DNA of 64,000 bases from contig JAWZYU010000028.1 of assembly GCA_038380435.1 (NCBI GenBank), positions 44,823,095-44,887,094 of the forward strand. Reading direction: 5' to 3'. This DNA is from Ryuthela nishihirai. Lineage: Eukaryota > Arthropoda > Arachnida > Araneae > Heptathelidae. Below are positions 1-10,535 of the stretch, one piece after another. Numbering within the stretch: position 1 is the stretch's first letter; every line of letters starts with the position of its first letter. The notes under the pieces are model-generated. The model had not been told where the DNA came from, did no database searches, and saw only the letters and a program-made list of their open reading frames with translations. Both the position numbers and the translations under genes were made by a program.

Positions 1-1047
1 TTCTGCAATTTATTTTATGAGTTTTGATAAAGAGGTTTTGATTAATATGAAATCCTGGCGAATAATAATCATCAGTTTTGTTTTTTTCTCATTTAAATAG
101 ATTTTTTATGATTTAACCATCTAATAATGTTATTGTAATCTGTTTGAACCTCTGAAATGCTATCATTTAAATATTTCTGACTGTTTATTAAAACAATGTC
201 GTCAACACATAGATAAATAGCACTATTTAATTTTGTATTGAACAAATCATTTATGTATACTAAGAACAGTAAAGGACCTAAAATTGAACCTTGGGGAATT
301 CCATATAGTGTAATTACTTTTCTGCTGTAGCAGTTTTTTATTTTAGCAATTGTGTATCTGTCTGATAAATAATTTCTAAACCAATCTAACAATATACCGC
401 GAATACCGTAATTTTCCAATTTATTTAGTAAAATGCTATGATCTATTGTATCGAAGGCTTTCTTTAAATCTAAGAACATAGTTACAATTTTTTCCCTGTT
501 ATTCAATGATTTATTAATATTTTTTGCAATTTTGGAAATTAGTTAAATTGTGTTTTTTCCTTTTTGAAAGCCAAATTGATTATCATTAATTATGTTGTGT
601 TTAAGTAAAAAGTTAAAAACAGTATTATAAATATATTTTTCCATTATTTTCGAAAAAACAGGCAGAATTGTTATTGGTCGATAGTTAGAAAAATTCTCCT
701 TAATACCACCTTTAAACATAGGTCTTAAAATACTGTTTTAAGTTTAGTAGATATGTTCCCAGTAAATATAATCTGATTTATAATTTTTGATATGATATTA
801 AGTAGTGCTTATTTATTAAATGTTATATGTTTAATGCAAACATTATCGTAACCAGTTGATTTCTTGGTGTCTAATGAAGTAATTATTTCATCAGTTTGTT
901 TTTCAGTGATTTCATGTATATAGATAGATTTCAAAACTCTTTGCATCATGGTTGGAACATAATTTATATCGTCTTGGCGATTTGTATTTCTTATCTCTAA
1001 AATTAGCGTATTATAAATGTCATTGTAATTATTTGCTATTTCTTCCA
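1..1047 (-). mobile_element. Decayed non-LTR retrotransposon (jockey/CR1-like LINE), cut by the window start
   Basis: On the minus strand this stretch encodes the region before the reverse transcriptase (809-1048), a disrupted middle with stops and frameshifts (about 540-800), and the RT palm (93-506). Positions 1-312 are nearly identical to 62781-63092, which shows one LINE family with two copies in the same orientation. The 3' part lies beyond the window start. The 5' boundary at about 1047 abuts a half PAL-1 palindrome. The family placement rests on RT motif style; L2 or Rex-like clades are not excluded. Confidence 0.85.
93..506 (-). pseudogene. LINE reverse transcriptase palm fragment
   Basis: This 137-codon open piece carries RT motif A (FLDLKKAFDTIDH, residues 11-23, with the first catalytic Asp), motif B (GIPQGSILGPLLF, residues 69-81) and motif C. 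Motif C reads CVDD at residues 100-103 instead of the YADD in the sister copy at 62131-63027. An intact enzyme would copy LINE RNA into target DNA. Here the fingers are broken upstream, and the frame stops after LNHKKSI, where the sister copy continues. It is a fossil of the ORF2 protein rather than a gene. Confidence 0.85.
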
Positions 1048-1048
1048 C
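809..1048 (-). pseudogene. LINE ORF2 linker upstream of the reverse transcriptase
   Basis: The 79-residue frame contains the stretch EIITSLDTKKSTGYDN, which resembles the segment that precedes RT fingers in jockey/CR1 LINEs (usually ...K...S.G.D.I). It is collinear with, and upstream of, the RT piece at 93-506. It is separated from that piece by frameshifted sequence, so the copy cannot make one protein. Confidence 0.6.
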
Positions 1049-1056
1049 ATTGTAAT

Positions 1057-1185
1057 TGATCTGGCAACCTTCGTGTCACGCGACACGAAGGTTGTCAGAT
1101 CACTATTTTCTAAAAAAATCGTTGCCAGATATTTTTCTGAATTCTGAAATCAACCATAGTGTTCGACTACTTTTTTGAGCGACTG
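1057..1185. mobile_element. PAL-1 palindromic MITE, one arm truncated
   Basis: The central hairpin (cttcgtgtcacgcgacacgaag) and one complete arm ending GAGCGACTG before TA match the full PAL-1 elements at 21291-21507 and 58444-58657. The left arm stops after about 15 bp at the edge of the LINE relic, so this copy is about 60% complete. Confidence 0.8.
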
Positions 1186-1197
1186 TACTTCCCTCCA

Positions 1198-1582
1198 GGG
1201 GCGGGGGTGGCTCAGTTGATAGCGCGCCAGGCTCGTAATCTGTAGTTCCCAGGTTCGAGTCCCAGCTGGGTCAGCGTTGAGATTTTTCTCCGCAAAAATT
1301 CCCCGCCCTGCCCACGGTCAGTAGGGGACACCGATGGGTTTGGAAAGGCCGCCGTCCGTCGGATGGGATGTTAAACCGTGGCCCCGTGTACATGCCATAC
1401 TCTGTGCACATTAAATAGCACACTGGATGGCCTTGACGGGAGGCTACCATCTGTCTCCCAACAGCTGTTCCAGTGGGTCCCCGACCCCAACCTTCTCTGA
1501 GCCTTCGGGGTCCATGTGACCTGGCCATTTAGCCCATGGTGTGCAAAAAAGTGCCGCTCAGAGGTAAAACAACCCAACCCAA
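1198..1582 (+). mobile_element. SINE-A, near full length
   Basis: The copy starts with the tRNA-like head (GGCTCAGTTGATAGCGCGCC as A box, GGTTCGAGTCC as B box). It continues through the conserved middle (GATGTTAAACC, then GCACATTAAATAGCAC) and ends in aaaacaacccaaccc. Head, body and tail order matches about 30 other copies here. RNA polymerase III would transcribe it from the internal promoter, and a LINE would have to supply the reverse transcriptase. Confidence 0.93.
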
Positions 1583-1838
1583 CTGGGTTTTGTGAGCACC
1601 AGCATGCTGCTTCTTCATCTCTTAATCATTTTAGACAAACAATGTTGGTGTAGTATTGGACATTTAAAAGATTCCCCCAAAAGAGAAGGCCAGTGATATC
1701 AAATCGGGACTTTTTGGGAGACACATGATCTGTCGACTTCTACCAATCCATCGATTTGCAAAATTCGGCATTTAAGACATTAGATGTGATCCCACCATGT
1801 GATACTAACCCACGTCGTAATATCAAAGAAACTCTGAG

Positions 1839-2130
1839 TTGGGTTGGGTTGTTTTTCCTCTGAGCGGCACTTTTTTGCACACCATGGGCTAAATGGCCAA
1901 GTCACATGGACTCCGAAGGCTCAGAGAAGGTTGGGGGAGGGGACCCACTGGAGCAGCTGTTGGGAGACAGATGGTAGCCCCCCGTCAAGGCCATTCAGCG
2001 TGTTCTTTAACGTGCACAGGGTATTTCTCTCCCGCACACGGGACCACAGCTTAACGTCCCGTCCGACGGACGGCGGCCTTTCCAAGCCCATCGGTGTCCC
2101 CTACTGACCGTGGGCAGGGCGGGGAATTTT
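1839..2130 (-). mobile_element. SINE-A, 5'-truncated, with 14-bp TSD
   Basis: The tail begins gggttgggttg and the copy ends at ggggaatttt, so the tRNA head is missing. The target-site duplication aaagaaactctgag lies at 1825-1838 and 2131-2144. Truncation at the 5' end with an exact TSD is the signature of target-primed reverse transcription. Confidence 0.93.
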
Positions 2131-2348
2131 AAAGAAACTCTGAGAGTTTCTGTACAAAAATTACATTTTTACTTAATAAAATATTATTTTTAAATATATG
2201 TATTCTTCATAATATACCTATATATGTGAACAGTGTGTGTCTTGATGAAGAGATTTTTATTGCTTACTCAAAGGACATACCCACCAAAATCCAGTAACGG
2301 ATTTGGTACACTTGTGTCACATAATCACCGATGTGCAACTATTACTTC

Positions 2349-2440
2349 ATCCATAGGTCTTTAACATGCACAGGGTATTCCGTTCTGCATAAGGACCGCG
2401 GTTTAAAGTCCTATCCGATCTTTCTAACTCATCGGTTTTC
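2349..2440 (-). mobile_element. SINE-A fragment, diverged
   Basis: Matches the middle of SINE-A (ctttaacatgcacagggtat, then ttaaagtcctatccga), with many substitutions and no head or tail. Confidence 0.7.
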
Positions 2441-2448
2441 CCTTTTTC

Positions 2449-2870
2449 GCGTTAGGGGTACTCAGTCGGTAGCGCGTCAGGCTCGTAATCTGTAGTTCCC
2501 AGTGTCGATTTCCACCTAAACCAGCGTTGAGATTTATCTACACAAAACTCCCCGCCCTGCCTCAGTTAGTAGGAGACACCGTTGGGCTTGGAAAGGCCAC
2601 CGTCCGTCGAATGCGATATTAAGGCCGTGGGTCCGTGTGCGGGAGAACCATACCCTGTGCAAGTCAAAGAATGGTCAAACCCTGTGCAAGTCAAAGAATG
2701 GTCATACCCTGTGCAAGTCAAAGAACCATACCCTGTGCAAGTCAAAGAACACGCTGAATCGTCTTGACGGGAGGCTACCATCTGTATCCCAACAGCTGCC
2801 CAATGGGTCGATTCCCACAACCTTCTCTAAGACCTCGGGGTGTGCAAAAAAGGTGCCGCTCAGATGTAAA
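2449..2870 (+). mobile_element. SINE-A with internal 27-bp tandem expansion
   Basis: Head (tactcagtcggtagcgcg), body and a shortened tail (gtgccgctcagatgtaaaac) are present. The segment around ccctgtgcaagtcaaagaa, present once in other copies, is repeated four times between about 2645 and 2752. Divergence is higher than in most copies. Confidence 0.85.
2645..2752 (+). repeat. Four-copy ~27-bp tandem repeat inside a SINE-A
   Basis: The unit ccctgtgcaagtcaaagaa plus a short linker (tggtca or ccata) recurs four times. It corresponds to the ccctgtgcacgttaaagaac part of SINE-A. The units are almost identical, so the expansion is younger than the copy. Confidence 0.85.
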
Positions 2871-2942
2871 ACAACAAACAAACAAAATTCCTTTTCTCAC
2901 GGAGACACAATGAGAGTTAGCGGATAAAAATCTCAACGCAGT

Positions 2943-3306
2943 GGGGCGGGGGTGGCTCAGTCGATAGCGCGCCAGGTTCAAGTCCCAGTTGGGTCAGCGT
3001 TCAGATTTATCTCCGCAAAACTCCCCGCCCTGCCCACGGTCAGTAGGGGACACCGATGGGCTTGGAAAATCCGCCGTCCGTCGGATAGGACGTTAAGCTG
3101 TGGCCCCGTGTGCAGGAGAGCCATACCCTGTGCACGTTAAAAAACACGTTGGATGGCCTTGACGGGAGGCGACCATCTGTCTCCCAACAGTTGTTCCAGT
3201 GGGTCCCCTCCCCCAACCTCTGAACCATCGGGGTCCATGTGACCTGGCCATTTAGCCCCTAGTGTGCAAAAAAGTGCCGCTCAGAGGTAAAACACCCCAA
3301 CCGAAT
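2943..3306 (+). mobile_element. SINE-A with 10-bp TSD and a small head deletion
   Basis: The head lacks the anticodon-arm stretch: gcgcgccagg is joined directly to ttcaagtccc. The TSD tcaacgcagt lies at 2933-2942 and 3307-3316. The rest of the body and tail is standard. Confidence 0.92.
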
Positions 3307-3316
3307 TCAACGCAGT

Positions 3317-4262
3317 AGGGACCCATTTATTCGATCCGTTCAAGCGAAAAGTGAAAATGAAACTTATCTTACCATCTTCGCAAATCTCCAACGTTAAAAA
3401 AAGAAAACATTGGAAGAAAATCTAAATCTGCACATGTGACAATGAAAGAATCCAAAACCTTTCAGCATCACTTTCCAAAGCCTTACTATTCTCTCCCACA
3501 TCTCGAACGCATCTAAATAATAATACACGGAACAAATAAGTTAAAGGGATAGATTAAGACCTCTTCTAAGAGGAGGAACGAGAGAAGGATGATTGTTCTT
3601 TCTTTTTCCTCTGCTATAAATCTTTGTCTCACACCCGTTCCGCAAGAGAAAACTTTGACGACGACAATTATGCTTTTTCCTTTTTTTTTTCCTTCAAAAA
3701 TTTCTCTTCTGCTGTTTTTTTTTTCGTACCCGCTTAACGCAGATGAAAACAAAAGTTTTAATGGAGTAGAACTTTTAAGATTTTTCTCGTATTTTTTTTT
3801 CAGTTTTTATTTTCTATACTTGTCGTAAGTAATGTTTTTGTTTCCTGCTAAACAACCTGACTAAAATTCTTTCCGTTTTCTTCTACTTCTTTTTTTTTTA
3901 TAATATTACGAAGACTAACAACCACCATTTAAGTTGTAAATAAAAGTCTTTTCACTTAGGAAACTGCAAAAAAGTTGAAGAGGAGAAAAAAAACAAAACG
4001 ATGCTGAGGAAAAATGATGGCAGCATTTTCCTTTATGAAATATTTGATGATGCAGCTTTCGTACTTAAGTAGAAGCTTTCAAAAAGCTATTTCTGTCTAA
4101 ATTTTTCTTCCATTCAGAGCTTTTTATATTTCCATTTTCTGATCGTAAAATAAAGATGACTGTTATAGTGAAAAAACGCATTGTTATTAAGCAATTATCA
4201 CGATGTTTTCTCATCCTTTCCATCCCTTTCGTCATCAGTTTTCATTGTAAGTACATTGTCTT
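3317..4262. other. AT-rich stretch without recognised genes
   Basis: I see no RNA gene, transposon end or convincing exon. It holds several long poly-T and polypyrimidine runs (3680-3725, 3796-3815, 3885-3900). Short frames on both strands look like chance. Confidence 0.6.
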
Positions 4263-4275
4263 CCAACATATAATG

Positions 4276-4653
4276 GGTTCAGTTGTTTTACCTCTGAGCG
4301 GCACTTTATGCACACCATGGGCTAAATGGGCAGGTCACATGGACCCCGAAGGCTCAGAGAAGGTTGGGGGAGGGGACCCACTGGAACAGCTGTTGGGAGA
4401 CAGATGGTAGCCTCCCGTCAAGGCCATCCAGCGTGTTCTTTAACGTGCACAGGCTATCCCGCACACGGGGCCACAGCTTAACGTCCCATACGACGGACGG
4501 CGGCTTTTCCAAGCCCATCGGTGTCCCCTACTGACCGTGGGCAGGGCGGGAAATTTTGCGGAGATAAATCTCAACGCTGACCCAGCTGGGACTCGAACCT
4601 GGGAACTACAGATTACGAGCCTGGCGCGCTACCTACTGAGCCACCCCCGTCCC
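4276..4653 (-). mobile_element. SINE-A, full length, 13-bp TSD
   Basis: Tail to head on the plus strand, from gggttcagttgttttacc to gccacccccgtccc. The TSD ccaacatataatg is exact at 4263-4275 and 4654-4666. Confidence 0.95.
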
Positions 4654-4785
4654 CCAACATATAATGACTCTATATTCTGTAAATGAGAAGTTTCATTCAA
4701 AGCATTCTGACTTTGAAAAGAGCTTTTTTTTATGGAATAACGACACTAGAGATAATTGTTTTAGCGTTGCTTACTTGTTTTTACC

Positions 4786-5119
4786 AGGCGCGCTCAGTCG
4801 GCCAGGTTCGAATCCCATCTGGGCCAGTTTTGAGATTTATCTCCGTAAACCTAACCGACCAGGCCTCGGTCAGTAAGGAACCCATATGGACTGGAAAAGG
4901 CCGCCGTCCATCGGATGGGACGTTAAGTCCTGGTCCCCGTGTGCGGGAGAGCCATACCCTCTGCACGTCACAGAACATGCTGGATGGCCTCGACGAGGAG
5001 GCTACCATCTGTCTCCTAATGGCTGTTCAGTGGGTCCCCTTCTCCCAAAATTCTCAGGGTCCTTCTAACCTGGCCATTTAACATATTGTGTGCAAAAAAA
5101 TGTCATTCAGAGGTAAAAC
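4786..5119 (+). mobile_element. SINE-A, old diverged copy
   Basis: Only part of the A-box side remains (cgcgctcagtcggccaggttcgaatccc). The middle and 3' parts are recognisable (gggacgttaagtcctgg, tttaacatattgtgtgcaaa, cagaggtaaaac). More substitutions and indels than neighbouring copies suggest an early insertion. Confidence 0.85.
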
Positions 5120-5153
5120 GTCTTGTTTTTTGCTTCTTCAAAAACCTTTTTAC

Positions 5154-5543
5154 GTTGGGTTGGGTTGTTTTACCTCTGAGCGGCACTTTTTTGCACACCA
5201 TGGGCTAAATGGCCAGGTCACATGGACCCCGAAGGCTCAGAGAAGGTTGGGGGAGGGGACCCACTGGAACAGCTGTTGGGAGACAGATGGTAGCCTCCCG
5301 TCAAGGCCATCCAGCGTGTTCTTTAATGTGCACAGGGTATGGCTTTCCCGCACACGGGACCAGGGCTTAACGTCCCATCCGACGGACGGCGGCCTTTCCA
5401 AGCCCATCGGTGTCCCCTACTGACCGTTGGCAGGGCGGGGAATTTTGCGGAGATAAATCTCAACACTGACCCAGCTGGGACTCGAACTTGGGAACTACAG
5501 ATTACGAGCCTGGCGCGCTACCGACTGAGCCACCCCCGCCCCC
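5154..5543 (-). mobile_element. SINE-A, full length
   Basis: Runs from gttgggttgggttgtttt to gccacccccgccccc with both promoter boxes and the complete body. I see no clear TSD. It lies directly downstream of the older copy at 4786-5119 in opposite orientation. Confidence 0.93.
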
Positions 5544-5729
5544 CTCTATGACGGGAATCGAACAATCAAAGCTACTTCATATGATGGAAATAATGTTTGT
5601 CACTCACACTCACAGCGTTATATAAAAAATTCAATAATAAAATAACAGAAAAATGTCCTGTTGACAAGACACTTGAAAACATTTGCTGGAAAATTTCCCG
5701 TTATAATAATTGAAATGTATGGTCAGTCT

Positions 5730-5802
5730 CTGGTGGTCTAGCGGTTATGACGCTTGGCAGCTCCTGGAAGACGTGGGTTTGAATCCCACTTAAGGCCACC
5801 AG
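5730..5802 (+). other. tRNA-like sequence, probably a tRNA pseudogene or SINE head
   Basis: The ends CTGGTGG and CCACCAG are exact complements, as in an acceptor stem. GTGGGTTTGAATCCCAC (5773-5789) is a perfect T arm, and agc...gct could form a D stem. However, six extra bases separate the T stem from the acceptor strand and no good anticodon stem forms, so a working tRNA is unlikely. Similar T arms occur at 34608-34624 and 52170-52186. Confidence 0.4.
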
Positions 5803-5942
5803 TTTCTTTCAGCTATTTATTTCTAGTGTGTTTTGAATATGAAAACTACACAGCTTTGAATGGAAATACTGGACACACAATTTTTTTTTTCTTACTGTAA
5901 TAACGTACAATCTGATTGGACCCCAGCTGCTTTTAAGAGCAA

Positions 5943-6080
5943 AGTTGGTAGTCGGTAGAGCGCGAAGGCTCTCAATGTTTAGTTCCCAGGTTCGAATCCC
6001 ACCTAGGCAGCAGAGATTTATCTCCGCCAAATCCACACCCTTCCCTTGGTGAGTAGGAGCAACGCCACTTTGATACACCA
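5943..6080 (+). mobile_element. Diverged tRNA-headed SINE fragment related to SINE-A
   Basis: Contains gtcggtagagcgcgaaggctc, a B box ggttcgaatcc and gagatttatctccgccaaat, in the order seen in SINE-A. It stops after the gtgagtagg equivalent of the body. It is an old copy or a sister subfamily. Confidence 0.65.
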
Positions 6081-6409
6081 TACCCGGACACCTTGAGCAA
6101 AAGGAGGGAGGAAAAGAGGGAAGTTAATTATGCATAAAAAATTCAAATGATTTATTTGTTTAAAATTTAGCTTAAAACCATTTATTTCAGAACTAGGTAA
6201 AGTAAAATAATTTATTCATTAGGATTTCATTAAAATGATTGAGAATATTTTAAAATTAATAACCAAATTTTTTTACAAACAAGAAACTACCAGTCCAATT
6301 GTAGACAAAAAAACATAATATATATATATTTTTTTCAAATTAAGTCTTCAATTACTGCAGTTCTACAAAACATTTCTATAATTGCGGAATTTTTTGCCGT
6401 ATGGCGAAA
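6081..6409. other. AT-rich stretch, nothing recognised
   Basis: About 330 bp of AT-rich sequence with a short (ta)n run near 6318. There is no gene, transposon end or inverted repeat that I can support. Confidence 0.5.
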
Positions 6410-6412
6410 CTG

Positions 6413-6560
6413 TGTATTGAGATGGACGGCGGTCTTTCTAAGCCCATCGGTGCCCATTGGAAACTCCCAGCCCCGCCCTCGGTGGGCGGAGAGTTTCCGA
6501 TGGGCACCGATGGGCTTAGAAATGACCATGGTTTAGAAAGAACCATGGGAACCATCGGTT
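6413..6560. repeat. Fold-back cluster of SINE-A middle fragments
   Basis: A minus-strand piece (gacggcggtctttctaagcccatcggtgccc) is followed by plus-strand pieces with gatgggcaccgatgggctta. The halves are inverted and contain further short palindromes (accatggtttagaaagaaccatgg). It looks like rearranged debris of the cgatgggcttggaaagg part of SINE-A. Confidence 0.6.
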
Positions 6561-6599
6561 CCGATGGGCACCGATGATACACCGAATACACGGATTGTG

Positions 6600-6980
6600 T
6601 TGTTGTTTTACCTCTGAGCGGCACTTTTTTGCGCACCATGGGCTAAATGGCCAGGTCACATGGACCCCGAAGGCTCAGAGAAGGTTGGGGGAGGGGACCC
6701 ACTGCAACAGCTGTTGGGAGACAGATGGTAGCCTCCCGTCAAGGCCATCCGGCGTGTTCTTTAACGTGCACAGGGTATGGCTCTACCGCACACGGGGCCA
6801 CGGCTTAAAGTCCCATCCGACGGACGGTGGCCTTTCAAAGCACATCGGTGTCCCCTACTGACCGTGGGCAGGGGGGGAAATTTTGCGGAGATAAATCTCA
6901 ACGCTGACCCAGCTGGGACTCGAACCTGGGAACTACAGATTACGAGCCTGGCGCGCTACCGACTAAGCCACCCCCGCCCC
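6600..6980 (-). mobile_element. SINE-A, full length
   Basis: From ttgttgttttacctctgagc to gccacccccgcccc, with head, B box, body and tail in order. A few private changes (ctgcaacagct, cacatcggtg) mark normal drift. No clear TSD, probably because the left flank is itself SINE debris. Confidence 0.93.
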
Positions 6981-7171
6981 ACCCCACTTTTTTTCCGTAG
7001 CAGAGCAAAATTTTAAATTTAGAATTAGTAAAGGCAATTTTTTTCTTCAATTTTCATTTTAGTATTTTATTTCATTTATTTATTTTTCAGCTCTAAATAA
7101 ATATAATATCATACTCCAAATGTTATTAGATTATCAAAATTAATATCCCCGCTTTGTGCCATCTTTTAATT

Positions 7172-7395
7172 TTATCTCCGGCTAATTCCCACCTTGGAGA
7201 TCGACGGATTTGGAAAACTTTGCCGTCCTTCGAATGGTAATGTTAAGCCGTGGTCTCGTGTGCAGGAGAGCCATACCTTGTACACGTTAAAGAACAGTCT
7301 GGATGGCCTTGATGCGAGGCTACCATCTGTCTCTTAATAACTGAACAGCGGTCCCCTTTTCCCCCAACCTTTTCTCAGCCTTGGGGTCTTTATGA
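7172..7395 (+). mobile_element. SINE-A fragment, diverged, headless
   Basis: Begins at the ttatctccg point just after the tRNA head and runs to the gccttggggtctttatgacc part, with many changes. It is followed by an inverted second fragment. Confidence 0.75.
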
Positions 7396-7411
7396 CCTTG
7401 GGGTCTTTATG

Positions 7412-7702
7412 ACCAGAGAAGGCTGGGGGAGGGTACCCACTGGACAGCTCTTGCGGAACAGATGGTAGCCTCCGGTCAAGGCCACCCAGGGTGTCTTTAA
7501 CGTGCACAGGATATGACTCTCCCGTATATGGGGTTACAGCTTAACGTTCCCTTCCGACGTACGGTGGCCTTTCCAAGCCGATCGGTGTCCCGTACTGACC
7601 GTGGCAGGGCGGGGACTTTTGTGGAGATAAATCTCATTGCTGACGCAGCTAGGACTCGAACTTGGGAACTGCAGAGTGCTATTGACTGAGAAACCCTCCC
7701 CT
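7412..7702 (-). mobile_element. SINE-A, diverged copy inverted against its neighbour
   Basis: Runs from gagaaggctgggggagggt to a degraded head (ctgcagagtgctattgactgag). Together with 7172-7395 it forms a tail-to-tail inverted pair of more than 200 bp per arm that could fold back. Confidence 0.8.
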
Positions 7703-8563
7703 CTATATATATTGAGTAGAGTGAGTAACCCCCCCCCCCCCCCCCCCCCGCCCTCAATCCCTCCACACCCACACTCCCCGATAGTTGCCTTCTCTATTCT
7801 TTTGCGCCTGGGGACTCCAGGAATCTTAATCCGTCACTGAATGCGAACTGTTCCCTCTGATATTATTGCTGCAACTGTTAATCGCCACAGTTATCATGCA
7901 GTTCCAATGCTGCCATCTGCATTTGATTACTAATGATATCTTTCACTAGATTTAACGTTCAACGTGAAGAGATGCATTCATCAGATATGCTGCGGCATAT
8001 ACCAGTTAACCCTTTGAACCACTTTGAACCTCAGATCCTCTGCATGATCCTGCGAGGCTGTCCACAGACTTAACGCCATCCGTGCAACGTGCAACGGCAT
8101 TACAAGAGAGTTATAGAGCTGATTCTTGCAATTGATGGCTGCCTTTTGCCTCTGCCAGGCTGCTCTTGATAACCTAACAATGGAGTAGTAGCATGTTCAA
8201 TAAACAAAGAGGACATCAATCACTTCATTCATTCCATCTTTATCAGTACTACGGGGGCCTTGTTAGACATAAACTATATTCAGCAAGTTCCGCTACTCGT
8301 TCCTGCCTGTTACATTAGTTATAAAGTCGCCATTCTCTGTAATAACCCCTTTGTAATGTCAGTCTTTGAACTATAAGCCATAGCTACATATGCATGCGAT
8401 CCTTAAATGGAAGTCTTACAACTTGGAACGCGGAATTAAATAACTGGTTTATATTTATGGTTACATGAATAAACCATTTACTATCTCGGTTGAGTCAAGT
8501 GGGTCTCTCAGATATTGCTTGACCTTTTGACATTTCGATTCGCTTCTGAGTTACATCGTTTCT
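7703..8563. other. Probably single-copy DNA, no gene recognised
   Basis: After a run of about 20 C near 7730-7749, the sequence is of mixed composition without SINE, LINE or inverted-repeat signals. No long open frame with domain character is present. Confidence 0.5.
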
Positions 8564-8576
8564 TCCTTAACAGGCT

Positions 8577-8963
8577 GGGGCGGGGGTGGCTCAGTCGGTA
8601 GCGCGCCAGGCTCGTAATCTGTAGTTCCCAGATTCGAGTCCCAGCTGGGTCAGCGTTGAGATTTATCTCCGCAAAATTTCCCCGCCCTGCCCACGATCAG
8701 TAGGGGACACCGATGGGCTTGAAAAGGCCGCCGTCCGTCGGATGGGACGTTAAGACGTGGACCCGTGTGCGGGAGAGCCATACCCTGTGTACGTTAAAGA
8801 ACACGCTGGATGGCCTTGACGGGAGGCTACCATCTGTCTCCCAACAGCTGTTCCAGTGGGTCCCCTCCCCAACCTTTTCTGAGCCTTCGGGGTCCTTGTG
8901 GCCTGACCATTTAGCCCATGGTGTGCAAAAAAGTGCCGCTCAGAGGTAAAACAATCCAATCGA
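8577..8963 (+). mobile_element. SINE-A, full length, 13-bp TSD
   Basis: Complete head, body and aaaacaatccaatcg tail. The TSD tccttaacaggct is exact at 8564-8576 and 8964-8976. Confidence 0.96.
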
Positions 8964-9084
8964 TCCTTAACAGGCTAGGAACTTTTTCACGGACTAGTCT
9001 CGTTTCCAATAAATGCATTGCGTACATAAAAACTAAACAAATTTTAAAAACAAAATTTAAATACAACAGGCAATAATCTATAAA

Positions 9085-10105
9085 GCAACAGCAATCAGTC
9101 AGAAAGATACTTTCTTACGCAAAAGGACCAAAAATAGCAACAATTAAGGAAGAGGGATACTTTCTTACGCAATAGAGCAAACAGTGACAACAATTAAGGG
9201 AGATGGATACTTTTATAAAAGAACCAACAGTAGCAACAATTAAGGGACACGGATTCTAAGGTAAAAGAGCCAATAGCAACAACACTCAATGGAGACAGAT
9301 ACTTATGTAAAAGAACCAACAATAACAATAATTAGGAGAGAAGGATGCTTTCTTACGCAAAAGAGCCAAAGTAACAACAATTAAGAGAAATAGATATACT
9401 TTCTTACGCAAAAGAACCAAAAATAGCAACAGTTAAGGGAGACGGATACTTTCTTACGCAAAATAACCAAAAATAACAACAGTTAAGGGAGACGGATACT
9501 TTCTTACGCAAAAGAACCAACAATAACCGAAATTAAAGGAGATGGATACTTTCTTAAACAAAAGAAGCAACAATAACAATAATTGGGGGAGCGAAATGTT
9601 TCCTATGCAAAAGAACCAACAGTAACAGCAATTAAGGGAGAGATATATTTTCTTACACAAAAGACCCAAAAACAATTAAGGGAGACTGAAACTTTCTTAC
9701 GCAAAAAGATTCAACAACAACAATTAAGGGAGAAGAATACTTTCTTACACAAAAGATCCAACGAAAACAATTATGAGTTGTTGGGTTGTTTTACCTCTGA
9801 GTGGCACTTTTTTGCACACCATGGGCTAAATGGCCAGGTCACATGGACCCCGAAGTTTCAGAGAAGGTTGGGGGAGAGGACAAACAATTAAGGGAAACGG
9901 ATACTTTCTTGCACGAAAGATCCAACAGCAACAATTAAGGGAGAAGAATACTTTCTTACACAAAAGACCCAACAAAAACAATTAAGGGAAACGGATACTT
10001 TCTTGCACAAAAGATCCGACAGCAACAATTAAGGGAGGGATACGTTCTTACACAAAAGTCTCAACAACAACAACAGTTAAGGGAGACGGATACTTTCTTT
10101 TATAC
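9085..10105 (+). repeat. ~50-bp minisatellite array
   Basis: Tandem units built from ggatactttcttacgcaaaa, then ga(a/g)ccaacaatagcaacaatt, then aagggaga, about 19 in number and with indels. A truncated SINE-A interrupts the array at 9779-9882. The unit length varies, so no reading frame is kept. Confidence 0.9.
9779..9882 (-). mobile_element. SINE-A, strongly 5'-truncated, inside a minisatellite
   Basis: Only the 3' third is present, from ttgggttgttttacctctga to gagaaggttgggggagagga. The array resumes directly after it. Confidence 0.85.
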
Positions 10106-10124
10106 AACCAAGCAGCAAAATCCG

Positions 10125-10535
10125 AACGGCATTAATAAACAACAATAATCAATAGTAGCATTGATAAATATATTAATAAATAAAATCAATCAATATCAGA
10201 GCTGTTAAATAACGTTAATCAATAGCAATAATGATAAGCACGTTAATAAACAACATAAATCAATAGCAGCACTTATAAAAAATTAACATTAATCAATAGC
10301 AGCACTAAAAACAACATTATTAAATAAAAAACTGATAAAAAGGTTAATAAATAATATTAATCAATATCAGCACTATTCAGCAGCAGTATTATCAATTGAT
10401 AAAAACATTAATAAATAAAATCATTTAACAGCAGCACTGATAAACAACGTTAATAAATAACATTAATCAATCGGAACACTGATAAACTCCATTAATAAAA
10501 TAACATTTTTCAACAGCAACAGAAACAATAACATT
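10125..10535 (+). repeat. AT-rich ~38-bp degenerate tandem array
   Basis: Units of the type attaataaacaacattaatc then aatagcagcactgataaa recur about ten times with many deletions. The array starts within 20 bp of the 50-bp array but has an unrelated unit. Confidence 0.75.

Noticed and set aside
5088..5423. Conserved antisense frame of SINE-A (about 87 codons starting MGCFTSERHFF, open in many copies) as a gene family
   Set aside because: It appears only where SINE-A is present, runs antisense to the Pol III promoter, and breaks at random in diverged copies. The consensus is simply stop-poor on that strand.
9085..10105. CRISPR or bacterial repeat array
   Set aside because: Tandem units without spacer diversity; a eukaryotic minisatellite with a SINE inside.
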